Positions 8,898-17,977 are shown, counted from the first letter of the stretch. The stretch is DNA of 64,000 bases from Pseudonocardia sp. (GCA_025869365.1 JAOZVV010000018.1:1-64000), one strand, 5' to 3'. Notes: generated from the letters alone by a model not told the origin. Program-made: numbers and translations.

Positions 8898-8903
8898 AGG
8901 GTA
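8898..8903 (-). promoter_or_regulatory. -10 box of leaderless histidine kinase gene
   Basis: TACCCT on the minus strand, 6 nt before ATG 8891. Confidence 0.45.
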
Positions 8904-8959
8904 GAGGGGCGGACCTGTGCCGTGGCTGAGACGGCCGGGCCGTGCGGAGCGGCGCCGGA

Positions 8960-8977
8960 GGTTAGCGATCGTTAACC
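8960..8977. promoter_or_regulatory. TetR operator copy 3 (autoregulation)
   Basis: GGTTAGCGATCGTTAACC, identical to the copy at 6418-6435. It lies directly upstream of the TAGGCT -10 box and start of the TetR gene, in the position expected for autorepression. Confidence 0.85.
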
Positions 8978-8985
8978 GATCGCGC

Positions 8986-8991
8986 TAGGCT
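8986..8991 (+). promoter_or_regulatory. -10 box of leaderless TetR gene
   Basis: TAGGCT, then 6 nt, then ATG 8998. Confidence 0.5.
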
Positions 8992-8997
8992 CGCCGG

Positions 8998-9612
8998 ATG
9001 GCCGCGCCCTCCACGGACCCGCGGACGGGCGCACCCACCCGTCGCGAGCAGATCCTCGGGGTGGCCGCTCGGCTGTTCGCCAAGCACGGCTACCACGGCG
9101 TGAGCATCACCGACCTCGGCGCGGCCGTCGGGATCAGCGGTCCGGCCCTGTACCGGCACTTCCCGGGCAAGGAGGCCCTGCTCGCGGAGATGCTGGTCCG
9201 GATCAGCGAGGACCTGCTGGCGGGCGGCCGGGCCCGGAGCACGGGCGAGCCCCGCGACGTCCTCGTCGCGCTGGTGGACTTCCAGCTGGACTTCAGCCTG
9301 CGCGAGCCGGAGCTGATCGTGGTGCAGGACCGGGACCTGGACAACCTCCCCGAGGACGCCCGGCGCCGGGTCCGCCAGCTCCAGCGCACCTATGTCGAGA
9401 TCTGGGTGGACACCCTGCGCCGGATCCACCCCGGCCTGTCCGCGGACGCCGCGCGGATCGCGGCGCACGGCACGTTCGGGCTGCTCAACTCGACCCCGCA
9501 CAGCGGCTCGCGGGCGGATCCGGGCGAGGTCGCGGCGCTGCTGCGCCGGATGGCACTCACCGCGCTGGACGGTCTCGGAGCACCGGTGGAGCGCCCGTCG
9601 AACCCCGGGTGA
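8998..9612 (+). CDS. TetR-family regulator of the carboxylase operon
   Basis: 204 residues. The N-terminal helix-turn-helix (about 17-62) contains RREQILGVAARLFAKHGYHGVSITDLGAAVGISGPALYRHFPGKEALL; the rest is the ligand-binding helical domain. The same 18-bp palindrome stands before this gene and twice before the carboxyltransferase gene, so it very likely represses both. The ligand would be an acyl-CoA or keto acid of branched-chain catabolism by analogy with the mycobacterial TetR regulator next to accA1/accD1 (BkaR); that analogy is inference. It is separated from its target operon by the two-component genes. Confidence 0.92.
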   Translation: MAAPSTDPRTGAPTRREQILGVAARLFAKHGYHGVSITDLGAAVGISGPALYRHFPGKEALLAEMLVRISEDLLAGGRARSTGEPRDVLVALVDFQLDFSLREPELIVVQDRDLDNLPEDARRRVRQLQRTYVEIWVDTLRRIHPGLSADAARIAAHGTFGLLNSTPHSGSRADPGEVAALLRRMALTALDGLGAPVERPSNPG

Positions 9613-9725
9613 GGCCCACGAGCCCCCGCGGACGCGGCGCCACCGGGACCGTCACCGCCGGGAACCCGGCCGGCAGCCTGCGGCTCGGGAACTCCCCGCG
9701 GTGCCTGCCCGCGTGGGCCGGCCGC

Positions 9726-10961
9726 TCAGCCCAGCGCCAGGATCCGCGCGCGCATCCGGTCCGTGAACGCCTCCGCCGGGAGCCGGTCCGGTCCGAGCTG
9801 GACCGCCATCCGCGGACCGCCGAGTGACGGGTCCTGCCCCACCGCGGCCTGGAACGCTGCCCGGCGGGCGATCCCGCGGGGGCTGAACGTGCAGGTCAGG
9901 TCCGTGACGACGGCAGCGGTGACCCGCAGGCGGCGCATCCTCTCGCGACGCTCGGCCACGTAGGGCCCGAACCCCTCCTCCCCGGCCAGGACCAGGTCCG
10001 CGACCAGCCGGACGTCGCGCAGGGCGATGGACAGGCCCTGCCCGATGACCGGGTCGTTCCAGCCGGCGGCGTCGCCCACGAGGACGACGCCGGGGCCCAC
10101 CGGCTCCCGCGTGGTCCACGAGTCCGTCATCGGGTAGAAGGCGCAGGGGCCGGCGGGCTCGGCGGTGCCGAACATGGCGCTGCCCGGGATGCAGTCGAGC
10201 TGGTAGGCGCGCAGGAAGTCCTTCCTGCGGTCGGGGCCGGCGAACCGGCCGCGGGCCCGGACGTCGTGCATGAGGTAGAGCCGCGCCCGGCCGCTCGCGC
10301 GGGGGAACAGCAGGTAGTAGAGGTCGCCCTCGGTGCCGAGTGAGACCTGGCCGGTGGGCCAGGCGTCCAGGCCGTCGACCAGCATCCCGCCGCCGAGCGT
10401 GCGGGGCACGCTCTCCTGCAGCTCCAGGCCGAGGGCGCGGCGCACGGCCGAGCGCCGCCCGTCCGCCCCGACGACGAGCCGGCACCGCACCTCGCGCACC
10501 CCGCCCGGCGTCTCGAACCGCACGGACGGGGGCCGACCCGGCCGGACGCCGATCCGCCCGGTTCCCCGGACGACACGCGCACCCGCGTCGCCGGCGGCCC
10601 GGGTCAGCGCCTCGCAGGCCTGCGGGTGTCCGACGTCGAGCGGCCCCGGCACGCCGGGAACCAGCCGGTCCATCGGCACCGCGGCGGCCTCGGCGCGCGC
10701 GGCGTCGACGATCTCGTCGTAGAACACCGCGCGGGTCGCGTAGCACCCGCCCGCGGCGAGGAAGGTGTCCTCCAGGCCCAGCCGCCGCATCTCCTCGACG
10801 CCCCAGATGCTCAGGGTCTCGCCGCGCACCTTGTCGCGGTAGGCCGTCTCCCGCTCCAGCAGCAGCACCGCGCGGCCCGCCCGCGCCAGCACCGTGGCCA
10901 GCGCCGATCCTGCGATCCCACCCCCGACGACCACCACGTCGGCCGTTCCGGTCTCGTCCAT
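9726..10961 (-). CDS. FAD-dependent monooxygenase/oxidoreductase (PHBH fold)
   Basis: 411 residues. The N-terminal dinucleotide fold VVVGGGIAGSALATVLARAG, the DG motif LVVGADGRRSAVRRALG near residue 165 and the GD motif VVLVGDAAGWNDPVIGQGLSIALRD near residue 295 define a group A flavoprotein of the p-hydroxybenzoate hydroxylase/geranylgeranyl-reductase superfamily. The substrate cannot be read from the sequence. Unlike many hydroxylases the GD motif is followed by GWNDPVIGQG, a variant seen in halogenase/reductase-like members. It has a GGAGGG ribosome binding site, and stands alone between the convergent TetR gene and the PTS locus. Confidence 0.85.
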   Translation of the reverse strand: MDETGTADVVVVGGGIAGSALATVLARAGRAVLLLERETAYRDKVRGETLSIWGVEEMRRLGLEDTFLAAGGCYATRAVFYDEIVDAARAEAAAVPMDRLVPGVPGPLDVGHPQACEALTRAAGDAGARVVRGTGRIGVRPGRPPSVRFETPGGVREVRCRLVVGADGRRSAVRRALGLELQESVPRTLGGGMLVDGLDAWPTGQVSLGTEGDLYYLLFPRASGRARLYLMHDVRARGRFAGPDRRKDFLRAYQLDCIPGSAMFGTAEPAGPCAFYPMTDSWTTREPVGPGVVLVGDAAGWNDPVIGQGLSIALRDVRLVADLVLAGEEGFGPYVAERRERMRRLRVTAAVVTDLTCTFSPRGIARRAAFQAAVGQDPSLGGPRMAVQLGPDRLPAEAFTDRMRARILALG

Positions 10962-11062
10962 GAGCCCTCCCTCCGGCGTTCGGGGGGAAGAGCGCGCTGA
11001 TCAAGGCGGTGATGCGCCGTGCCCCGATCCGCCGAACCGCCCTGTCCTTGTGGGGAGCCGGT

Positions 11063-12700
11063 TCACAGGGCCTGACGTGCGGAGACGGGGTCCGGTGCGG
11101 CGCAGGCGGCCGCGGCGCGGGCGCGGCACTGCTCCAGCGTGACCGACGCGAGGGACGCCCCGACGGCGGCGAGCGCCCCGGCCCCCATCGACAGCGTGGC
11201 GACGCCCAGGCCGACGAGCACCTGCGCCAGGCCCGGGTCCGCCGCCGCCTCGCCGCACACCCCGACGGGCACCCCGGTCTCCGCGGACGCCTCGCCCAGC
11301 ATCCGGATCAGCCGCAGCAGCGCGGGCTGCCACGGGTCGTTCAGGGCGGCGACGGGCCCGGACTGGCGGTCCGCCGCGAACAGGTACTGCGCCAGGTCGT
11401 TGGTGCCGACGGACACGAAGTCGACCTCGGCCATGATCTCGCGCGCGGTCAGCACGGCCGCCGGGATCTCGATCATCACCCCCGCGCTGGTGATCCCGTG
11501 CGCGCGGCAGCGACCGACGAAGAACCGGGCCTCCTCCGCGGTCGCGACCATCGGTGCCATGACCTTGAGCTCGGCCCCGGTCTCCTTCGCGGCGGCGGCC
11601 AGGCCCGCCAGCTGGCGTTCCAGCACGTCCGCGCCGTTGCCGGGGACCCGCGCGATCCGCAGGCCGCGGACGCCGAGCGCCGGGTTGGGCTCGCCGTCGA
11701 GGGTGAGGAAGGGCAGCGGCTTGTCCGCGCCCGCGTCGAGCGTCCGGGCGGTGACGGGCCTGCCGGCGAACGCCGCCAGCACGCCGTCGTAGACCTGGCG
11801 CTGGCGCAGCTCCGACGGCTCCTCCGTGGCGGAGAGGAACGCGAGCTCGGTGCGGAACAGGCCGACGCCCTGGGCCTGCTGCGCGGCCGCCTTCTCCGCG
11901 CCCGGGGCGTCCCCGACGTTGGCCAGCAGCGGGACGACGTGCCCGTCCGCGGTGCGGCCGACGCCGTCCCACTCCGCGATCTCGGCCGCCGCACCGGCGA
12001 CGGTGGCCGCCTCGGCCGTCGCGACCTCCACGACCTCGCCCGACGACCCGTCGACCACGAGGAACTGCCCGTCCGCGAAGGCCGTCGCCCCGGCGCACCC
12101 CACCACCGCCGGGATCCCGAGCGAGCGGGCGAGGATCGCGGTGTGGCTGGTCGGCCCGCCCTGCTCGGTGACGAGCGCGAGCGCGACCCCCGGCCGGAGC
12201 CCGGCGGTGTCCGCGGGCGCCAGGTCCGCGGCGACGAGCACCGCGGGGGCGTCGAGGTCCGCGACGCCCGGCGCGGGCAGGCCCAGCAGCTCGGCGACGA
12301 TCCGGTCCCGCACGTCCTCGATGTCCCGGGCGCGCTCGGCCATGTACCCGCCCATCCCCGCGAGCATCCCGGCGAAGGCGTTGCCCGCCTCCCAGACCGC
12401 CCGTGGCGCCGGGCGGCCGTTGCCGACCAGCCGGCGCGCGTTGTCCAGCAGGGCCGGGTCCCCGACCATCGCGATCGTCGCCTCGAGGACGTCCTTCGCG
12501 TCCCCGCTGACGGAGTCCGCGCGGGCCTGCAGGCGGGCGGACACCGCCTCGACGGCCGGTTCGATGCGGGCCGCGTCGGCGGCGGGGTCCGTGGGCGCCG
12601 GACCGGCCGGCGGTTCACCCGGCGCGTCCGCGACGCGGACGACGCGGCCGCCCGCGCGGCCGGGGCTGGCGGGGATGCCCTGCAAGGACTGGAGCGTCAT
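11063..12700 (-). CDS. ptsI: PTS enzyme I (phosphoenolpyruvate-protein phosphotransferase)
   Basis: 545 residues. It takes phosphate from PEP and passes it to HPr. The phosphohistidine is H186 in GGPTSHTAILARSLGIPAVVG; the C-terminal PEP-binding barrel carries FRTELAFL, VMIEIPAAV, FVSVGTNDLAQY and the conserved Cys near residue 482 in VGVCGEAAADP. It is slightly shorter than the enteric protein. It is transcribed divergently from fruR with a 98-nt shared control region, the arrangement known from Corynebacterium glutamicum. A strong AGGAG site precedes the ATG. Confidence 0.96.
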   Translation of the reverse strand: MTLQSLQGIPASPGRAGGRVVRVADAPGEPPAGPAPTDPAADAARIEPAVEAVSARLQARADSVSGDAKDVLEATIAMVGDPALLDNARRLVGNGRPAPRAVWEAGNAFAGMLAGMGGYMAERARDIEDVRDRIVAELLGLPAPGVADLDAPAVLVAADLAPADTAGLRPGVALALVTEQGGPTSHTAILARSLGIPAVVGCAGATAFADGQFLVVDGSSGEVVEVATAEAATVAGAAAEIAEWDGVGRTADGHVVPLLANVGDAPGAEKAAAQQAQGVGLFRTELAFLSATEEPSELRQRQVYDGVLAAFAGRPVTARTLDAGADKPLPFLTLDGEPNPALGVRGLRIARVPGNGADVLERQLAGLAAAAKETGAELKVMAPMVATAEEARFFVGRCRAHGITSAGVMIEIPAAVLTAREIMAEVDFVSVGTNDLAQYLFAADRQSGPVAALNDPWQPALLRLIRMLGEASAETGVPVGVCGEAAADPGLAQVLVGLGVATLSMGAGALAAVGASLASVTLEQCRARAAAACAAPDPVSARQAL

Positions 12701-12733
12701 CTGGTTCTCCTGGGGTTACTTCGGCGTGACCCG

Positions 12734-12761
12734 TTGACAAACACAGTAAAACCCACATACT
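12734..12761 (+). promoter_or_regulatory. Sigma-A promoter of fruR operon with TTTG-type repeats
   Basis: Perfect TTGACA at 12734-12739, a 16-nt spacer and CATACT at 12756-12761. The surrounding region is unusually A-rich for this genome. On the minus strand it contains repeated TTTG/CTTG units (for example TTTGTTTG near 12790 and TGCTTGCTTGTG near 12770), the kind of direct repeat bound by DeoR-family sugar regulators. FruR autoregulation here is inference. Confidence 0.65.
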
Positions 12762-12798
12762 CGGACACAAGCAAGCACAAAGCCGGGAGCAAACAAAG

Positions 12799-13560
12799 AT
12801 GTATGCAGCGGAGCGACAGCAGTGGCTGCTCACCCGGACCCGCGAAGCGGGTCGGGTGGACGTGGCCGCCACGGCCGAGGAGCTCGACGTCACGCCCGAG
12901 ACCATCAGGCGGGACCTCGGCACCCTCGAGCGCCAGGGCCTCGTCCGGCGGGTGCACGGCGGCGCCATCCCCGCCGACCGGCTGGACTTCGAGCCCGCCA
13001 TCGGCCAGCGCGACGCGGTCGCCGGTGCGGAGAAGGAGCGGATCGCCAAGGCCGCACTCGCCGAGCTCGAGGGCTGCCTGACCGTCCTGCTCGACGCGGG
13101 CACCACCACCGCCCGGCTCGCCGCGCTGCTCCCGCACGACCGCGAGCTCACCGTCGTCACCAACTCGCTCTCGATCGCCTCGATGCTCGCGACCAGGCCG
13201 AACGTCGTCCTGCGCCTGCTCGGCGGCCGGGTCCGGGGCACCACGATGGCGGCGGTGGACGACTGGGTGGTCGACACGCTCGCCACCCTCACCGTGGACG
13301 TCGCCTTCCTGGGCACCAACGGCTTCTCCCCCGACCGGGGGCTCACGACGCCGGACCCGGCCGAGGCCGCCGCCAAGCGGGCCATGATCGGCGCCGCCCG
13401 GCGCTCGGTCGTCCTCGCCGACGCCGCCAAGTACGGCGCGGACCAGTTCGTCCGCTTCGCCCGGCTGGACCAGGTGGAAGCGGTCGTCACCGACACCGGG
13501 CTCGACGCCGCCGCGGCGGCATCGGTCGAGGCCGCAGGCCCGAGAGTGGTCCGCGCATGA
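12799..13560 (+). CDS. fruR: DeoR-family regulator of the fructose PTS
   Basis: 253 residues. The N-terminal winged helix (about 4-57) has ERQQWLLTRTREAGRVDVAATAEELDVTPETIRRDLGTLERQGLVRRVHGGA, the DeoR signature. The C-terminal sugar-phosphate sensor domain contains LLDAGTTT and the ADAAKYG motif. It probably senses fructose 1-phosphate or another sugar phosphate. Its stop overlaps the fruK start in ATGA, so regulator and enzymes are co-translated. Confidence 0.93.
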   Translation: MYAAERQQWLLTRTREAGRVDVAATAEELDVTPETIRRDLGTLERQGLVRRVHGGAIPADRLDFEPAIGQRDAVAGAEKERIAKAALAELEGCLTVLLDAGTTTARLAALLPHDRELTVVTNSLSIASMLATRPNVVLRLLGGRVRGTTMAAVDDWVVDTLATLTVDVAFLGTNGFSPDRGLTTPDPAEAAAKRAMIGAARRSVVLADAAKYGADQFVRFARLDQVEAVVTDTGLDAAAAASVEAAGPRVVRA

Positions 13561-14504
13561 TCATCACTGTGACGCCCAACCCCAGCCTCGACCGCACCGT
13601 CGAGCTCACCGAACTGCACCGCGGCGAGGTCAACCGGGCCCTGTCCGGCCGGCTCGACCCCGGCGGCAAGGGCGTCAACGTCGCCCGCGCGCTCACCAGG
13701 GCGGGCATCGAGACCCTCGCGGTGCTGCCCTCCGGCCGCGCCCCCGGCGGGCGCCTCAACGGCCTGCTGGCCAACCTGGGCGTCCGCGCGGTGACCGTGC
13801 CGATCCACGGCGCGACCCGCTCGAACATCACCCTCGTCGAGCCCGACGGGACCACCACCAAGATCAACGAGCCGGGGCCCGTGCTGACCACGGACGAGGT
13901 GGAGGAGATCACCGAGCAGGCCGTCGCCCGGGCCCGGGGCGCGTCCTGGCTGGTCACCTGCGGGTCCCTGCCCGAGGGGATGCCGGGGAGCTTCCACGGG
14001 GACCTGGTGCGGCGCGGCCACGGGGCGGGTACCCGGGTGGCCGTGGACACCAGCGGCGCGCCCCTGGTCGCGGCGGTCGCCGCCGGACCGGACCTGATCA
14101 AGCCCAACCACGAGGAGCTGGCCGAACTTCTCGGCAGGCCCCTCGACTGCCTCGGCGACGTGCTCGCCGCGGCCCGCGAACTCCGTGCCGGCGGTGTCGG
14201 TGCGGTCCTGGTCAGCCTCGGCGCCGGTGGCGCCCTGCTGGTCGAGGAGTCCGGCGAGTACCACGCCATGGCCCCTCCCGTCGCCGTGCGGAGCACGGTC
14301 GGCGCCGGGGATGCGACCCTGGCCGGCTTCCTGGCCGCGGGTGGCGCCGGACCGGACGCCCTGCGCCGCGCGGTCGCCTACGGCGCCGCCGCGTGCCGCC
14401 TGCCGGGAAGTGCGATGCCCGGCCCGCACGACCTCCCGCTCGCCGACGTCCGACTCGTCGCCAGGCCCGACAGCACCCTCGTTCTCACCGGAGATGCAGC
14501 ATGA
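13557..14504 (+). CDS. fruK: 1-phosphofructokinase
   Basis: 315 residues, PfkB sugar-kinase fold. It phosphorylates fructose 1-phosphate, the product of PTS uptake, to fructose 1,6-bisphosphate. The N-terminal TPNPSLDRTVEL, the first signature GRLDPGGKGVNVARALTRAG and the ATP/catalytic signature RSTVGAGDATLAGFLAAGG (base Asp in GAGD) are present. It overlaps fruR at its 5' end and the EIIA gene at its 3' end by ATGA junctions. Confidence 0.95.
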   Translation: MIITVTPNPSLDRTVELTELHRGEVNRALSGRLDPGGKGVNVARALTRAGIETLAVLPSGRAPGGRLNGLLANLGVRAVTVPIHGATRSNITLVEPDGTTTKINEPGPVLTTDEVEEITEQAVARARGASWLVTCGSLPEGMPGSFHGDLVRRGHGAGTRVAVDTSGAPLVAAVAAGPDLIKPNHEELAELLGRPLDCLGDVLAAARELRAGGVGAVLVSLGAGGALLVEESGEYHAMAPPVAVRSTVGAGDATLAGFLAAGGAGPDALRRAVAYGAAACRLPGSAMPGPHDLPLADVRLVARPDSTLVLTGDAA

Positions 14505-14953
14505 GCGAACCCCTGATCACCGTCGATCTCGTGGACCTCGACCTTCCCTCGGACGACCGTCGCACCGCGGTCCGGGCCCTGGCCGAGCGCCTGGTCAAGG
14601 CCGGTCGGGTCACCGACATCGACCTGTTCCTCGCCGACATCGAGGCCCGGGAGGCCCAGATGCCCACCGGTCTCGAGGGCGGGATCGGGATCCCGCACTG
14701 CCGCTCCGCCGCCGTCACCGTGCCGAGCCTGGCGTTCGGCCGCAGCACGGACGGCGTGGACTTCGGCGCCGAGGACGGCCCCGCCCGGCTGATCTTCATG
14801 ATCGCCGCGCCCGAGGGCGGCAACACCGACCACATGACCGTGCTGGCCGCGCTCGCGCGCCGGCTGGTCCGCAAGGCCTTCAAGAACGAGCTGCTCGGCG
14901 CGACCGACGCCGCGCACGTCGCCGACTACGTCCAGAAGGAGGTCGCGGGATGA
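14501..14953 (+). CDS. PTS fructose EIIA component
   Basis: 150 residues, single-domain fructose/mannitol-type EIIA. The phosphorylated residue is H66 in GIGIPHCRS; the later AAPEGGNTDHMTVLAAL motif is typical of the family. It receives phosphate from HPr and passes it to EIIB. In many actinobacteria EIIA is fused to EIIBC; here it is a separate gene joined by overlapping ATGA codons to fruK and EIIBC. Confidence 0.95.
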   Translation: MSEPLITVDLVDLDLPSDDRRTAVRALAERLVKAGRVTDIDLFLADIEAREAQMPTGLEGGIGIPHCRSAAVTVPSLAFGRSTDGVDFGAEDGPARLIFMIAAPEGGNTDHMTVLAALARRLVRKAFKNELLGATDAAHVADYVQKEVAG

Positions 14954-16440
14954 AACTCCTCGCCGTGACCGCGTGCCCCACCGGCATCGCCCACACCTAC
15001 ATGGCCGCCGAGGCCCTCGAGGTCGCCGCCGAGGAGGCGGGCCACGAGATCGTCGTCGAGACGCAGGGTTCGGCCGGCTCGACACCGTTCACGCCCGAGC
15101 AGCTCGCCGAGGCGGACGCGATCATCCTGGCCGCGGACGTCGAGGTCCGGGACAAGGATCGGTTCGCGCACCTGCCGACCGTCACCAGCGGGGTCAAGAA
15201 GGCCATCGGCGGCGCCGACGGGCTGATCGAGCAGGCCGTGGCGGCCGCCGAGGCCGCCCCCCGGGGATCCACCGCCCCCGCGCTCGCCGTCGAGCAGTCC
15301 GGCCCCGGAACCGCGTCAGGGCTGATGGCCGGCTCCGCCAGCTCCGCCTCCAAGGTCCGGGGCTGGCTCATGACCGGCGTCTCCTACGTCATCCCGTTCG
15401 TCGCCGCGGGCGGCCTGCTGATCGCCCTCGGCTTCGCGATCGGCGGCTACCAGATCACCGACGCGCCGTCCGTCACCACGGGCTTCGACTGGGGCTCCTC
15501 GACCAGCTGGGCCGCGCTCATGTTCCAGCTCGGCTCGCTGGCGTTCGGGCTGCTCGTGCCGGTCCTGGCCGGGTTCATCGCCTACGCGATCGCGGACCGG
15601 CCCGCGCTGGTCCCCGGCTTCGTCGGCGGCCTGGTGGCCGTCGAGACCGGCGCCGGCTTCCTGGGCGGCCTCGTCGCCGGCCTGCTCGCCGGTGGGCTGA
15701 TCTTCTGGATGAAGAGGTGGAGGGCACCCAGGGCGCTGGCCGGGATCATGCCGGTGCTGGTGCTTCCGCTCGTCGGCACCGCCGTCGTCGGCACGATCAT
15801 GTTCGTGGTCGTCGGCGGTCCGCTCGCCGCGGCGACGACCGGGCTCACCAGCTGGCTCAACGGCCTGTCCGGCAGCAACGCGATCCTGCTCGGCGCGCTG
15901 CTCGGCCTGATGATGGCCTTCGACATGGGCGGGCCGGTCAACAAGGCCGCCTACGCCTTCGCCGTCGCCGGGCTGTCCACCCAGTCCCAGACCGCGCTGC
16001 TGATCATGGCCGCGGTGATGGCGGCCGGCATGACCCCGCCGCTCGCGCTGGCGCTGGCGTCGACCGTGCGGAAGAAGCTGTTCACCGAGGCCGAGCGGGA
16101 GAACGGGCGCGCCGCCTGGCTGCTGGGCGCCTCCTTCATCACCGAGGGCGCGATCCCGTTCGCGGCGGGCGACCCGCTGCGCGTCATCCCGTCGATCATG
16201 GTGGGCTCCGCGATCACCGGTTCGCTGTCGATGGCGTTCGGGTCCACCCTGCGGGCCCCGCACGGCGGCATCTTCGTCGTCCCGCTGATCGGCAACCCGT
16301 TCGGCTACCTGGTGGCGATCCTCGCGGGGACGGTCGTGTCCGCCGCGCTCGTCATCGCCCTCAAGTCCGTCGGCCGGCGCACGCAGGCCGGCACCGTCGC
16401 CGGGTCCGCGCCGGCACCCCGCGCCGCCGCCACCGTCTGA
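14950..16440 (+). CDS. fruA: PTS fructose EIIBC permease
   Basis: 496 residues. The EIIB domain (1-100) has the phosphocysteine C9 in VTACPTGIAHTYMAAEAL. An Ala/Pro linker (about 100-135) leads to the EIIC membrane domain with about nine to ten hydrophobic helices and the family loops FDMGGPVNKAAYAF and ITEGAIPFAAGDPLRVIPS. It imports fructose while phosphorylating it at C1. Its start overlaps the EIIA stop (ATGA), and the HPr gene follows 42 nt later. Confidence 0.96.
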   Translation: MKLLAVTACPTGIAHTYMAAEALEVAAEEAGHEIVVETQGSAGSTPFTPEQLAEADAIILAADVEVRDKDRFAHLPTVTSGVKKAIGGADGLIEQAVAAAEAAPRGSTAPALAVEQSGPGTASGLMAGSASSASKVRGWLMTGVSYVIPFVAAGGLLIALGFAIGGYQITDAPSVTTGFDWGSSTSWAALMFQLGSLAFGLLVPVLAGFIAYAIADRPALVPGFVGGLVAVETGAGFLGGLVAGLLAGGLIFWMKRWRAPRALAGIMPVLVLPLVGTAVVGTIMFVVVGGPLAAATTGLTSWLNGLSGSNAILLGALLGLMMAFDMGGPVNKAAYAFAVAGLSTQSQTALLIMAAVMAAGMTPPLALALASTVRKKLFTEAERENGRAAWLLGASFITEGAIPFAAGDPLRVIPSIMVGSAITGSLSMAFGSTLRAPHGGIFVVPLIGNPFGYLVAILAGTVVSAALVIALKSVGRRTQAGTVAGSAPAPRAAATV

Positions 16441-16482
16441 TCGTCCGCCCCGGATTCGTCCACTGCCAGAAGGAGAGCAACC

Positions 16483-16761
16483 ATGGCCGAGCGCCGCGTC
16501 AAGGTCGGATCGTCCGTGGGGCTGCACGCCCGCCCCGCCAACCTGTTCTGCAAGGCCGCCGGGCAGCAGCCCGCGAAGGTCACCATCGCCGCGGGCGACC
16601 GCGGCCCGGTCGACGCCCGCAGCATCCTCTCGGTCCTCGGGCTCGGCGTGAACTGCGGCGAGGAGGTCGTGCTGACCAGCTCCGACGACCTCGACGGCGA
16701 GTCCTCCCTGGACGTCCTGGCCCAGCTGTTGGAGTCGGACCTGGACGCCGTCCCGAGCTAG
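16483..16761 (+). CDS. ptsH: PTS phosphocarrier protein HPr
   Basis: 92 residues. Active-site His15 lies in VGLHARPANLFCKAA. The region around ARSILSVLGLGV corresponds to the segment that carries regulatory Ser46 in Firmicutes; whether it is phosphorylated here is unknown. It has a strong AGAAGGAGAGC ribosome binding site, which fits the need for more HPr than permease. It is the last gene of the fru operon and converges with the CoA-transferase genes, whose stop begins 1 nt after the ptsH stop. Confidence 0.96.
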   Translation: MAERRVKVGSSVGLHARPANLFCKAAGQQPAKVTIAAGDRGPVDARSILSVLGLGVNCGEEVVLTSSDDLDGESSLDVLAQLLESDLDAVPS

Positions 16762-16762
16762 C

Positions 16763-17977
16763 TCACGGTCCCGGCACCTCGGCGTCGTGCTCCCCCACCA
16801 GGGGGGCACGGCGCCGGATCGCCCAGGGCGTCGCCCCCATCAGGAACGGCGCCCCCGGGTAGGTGACCGGGCGGCCGAGCTGCGGATGATCGACCTCGAC
16901 GGGGAAGCCGCGGGCGACGAGGTGCGGGTCCGCCAGGGCCTCGTCCGGCGTGTGGACGATCCCGCTCTGGTAGTCCCGCTCCTGCGCGGCGACGAAGAAC
17001 GGGTACGCCTCCATCCGGGTCGCGAGGAACACCATCGCGTCCCGCCCGGTGCGGTAGATCTCCTCCGCCAGCGGGTCGCCGAGGTCCGCGCGCGGGTCGA
17101 CGCCACCGCGCTCGACGCCCATCTCGAGGAACGGGTGGGCGTCGAACTCCTCGAGCAGGCCCAGCTCGGCCAGCCAGTCCAGCAGGACCCGGAAGTCCGT
17201 GGCCGACGTCGGCGGGAACCCCGTGGTGACGTACCGGCCGTCCGCGGCGAGCACCTGGACGTCCGTCGTCGGCAGGACCGCGGCGTGGCGGCCGGTCTGC
17301 CGCTGCACCGTCTGCTGCGCGACGAGCCAGGTGACCGACGAGCCCTCGGTGGTCACGTTGAGCGCCGCGTGCATGCTGACGTCGATGTGCTGGCCGACGC
17401 CCGTCGCGTCCCGGTGCAGCACCGCGACGAGGGCGGCGTTCGCCGCGAACGCCCCCGCGACGTGCATCGCCTGGTTCCCGCCGCCGCGCACCGGCGCCAC
17501 GGTGTGGTCGTCGTAGCCGCAGCTCCAGACCGGGCCCGCCCCGGCGAGCAGCGTCAGGTCCGTCGCCTCCTCGTGCGCCCGCGGGCCGGTGCGCCCGAAC
17601 GGTGTCACCGAGACCCAGATCAGCGCGTCGTGCCGCAGGTCGGGATGGTCCAGCCCGAGTGCCGCGAGCGCGCCGGGACGCTCGCCCTCGAGCACGATGT
17701 CCGCGGTCCGCACCAGCTCCCGGAACGCGTCCGGGGCGGCGGCCAGATCGATCGTCACCGAGCGCTTGGACGTGTTGTAGTACCACCACCAGAGGCTGTG
17801 CTCCGGGTCCCGGCGGTCCCCGGCGAACGGCCCGATCGCCCGGGTGGCCGCCCCGCCCGGCGGCTCGACGACGATGACGTCCGCACCGAGGTCCCCGAGC
17901 ACCTTGCCGGCCGAGGCGGCGTTCTCGCTCGCGAGCTCGACGACCCGCAGCCCGGCCAGTGGCCCGGCCGGGCTCAT
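16763..17977 (-). CDS. Family III CoA-transferase subunit, apparently non-catalytic
   Basis: 404 residues, CaiB/BaiF fold (LRVVELASENAASAGKVLGDLGADVIVVEPP at the N terminus; NTSKRSVTIDL; TGVGQHIDVSMHAALN). The residue that aligns with the catalytic Asp of formyl-CoA transferase is not Asp: the segment reads VRGGGNQAMHVAGAF (about 163-177). Its start overlaps the stop of the upstream CoA-transferase gene (ATGA). By analogy with BbsE/BbsF of benzylsuccinate CoA-transferase, this is probably the inactive partner of a heteromer. The substrate is unknown. Confidence 0.85.
   Translation of the reverse strand: MSPAGPLAGLRVVELASENAASAGKVLGDLGADVIVVEPPGGAATRAIGPFAGDRRDPEHSLWWWYYNTSKRSVTIDLAAAPDAFRELVRTADIVLEGERPGALAALGLDHPDLRHDALIWVSVTPFGRTGPRAHEEATDLTLLAGAGPVWSCGYDDHTVAPVRGGGNQAMHVAGAFAANAALVAVLHRDATGVGQHIDVSMHAALNVTTEGSSVTWLVAQQTVQRQTGRHAAVLPTTDVQVLAADGRYVTTGFPPTSATDFRVLLDWLAELGLLEEFDAHPFLEMGVERGGVDPRADLGDPLAEEIYRTGRDAMVFLATRMEAYPFFVAAQERDYQSGIVHTPDEALADPHLVARGFPVEVDHPQLGRPVTYPGAPFLMGATPWAIRRRAPLVGEHDAEVPGP

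Noticed and set aside
9613-9725. Terminator hairpin between the convergent TetR and monooxygenase genes
   Set aside because: Several GC-rich complementary stretches exist, but none forms a clearly better stem than expected by chance in such GC-rich DNA.
11009-13081. A plus-strand open frame of about 690 codons opposite ptsI and running into fruR
   Set aside because: It is antisense to a complete ptsI and continues out of frame through fruR. The shared control region with real promoters cuts across it.
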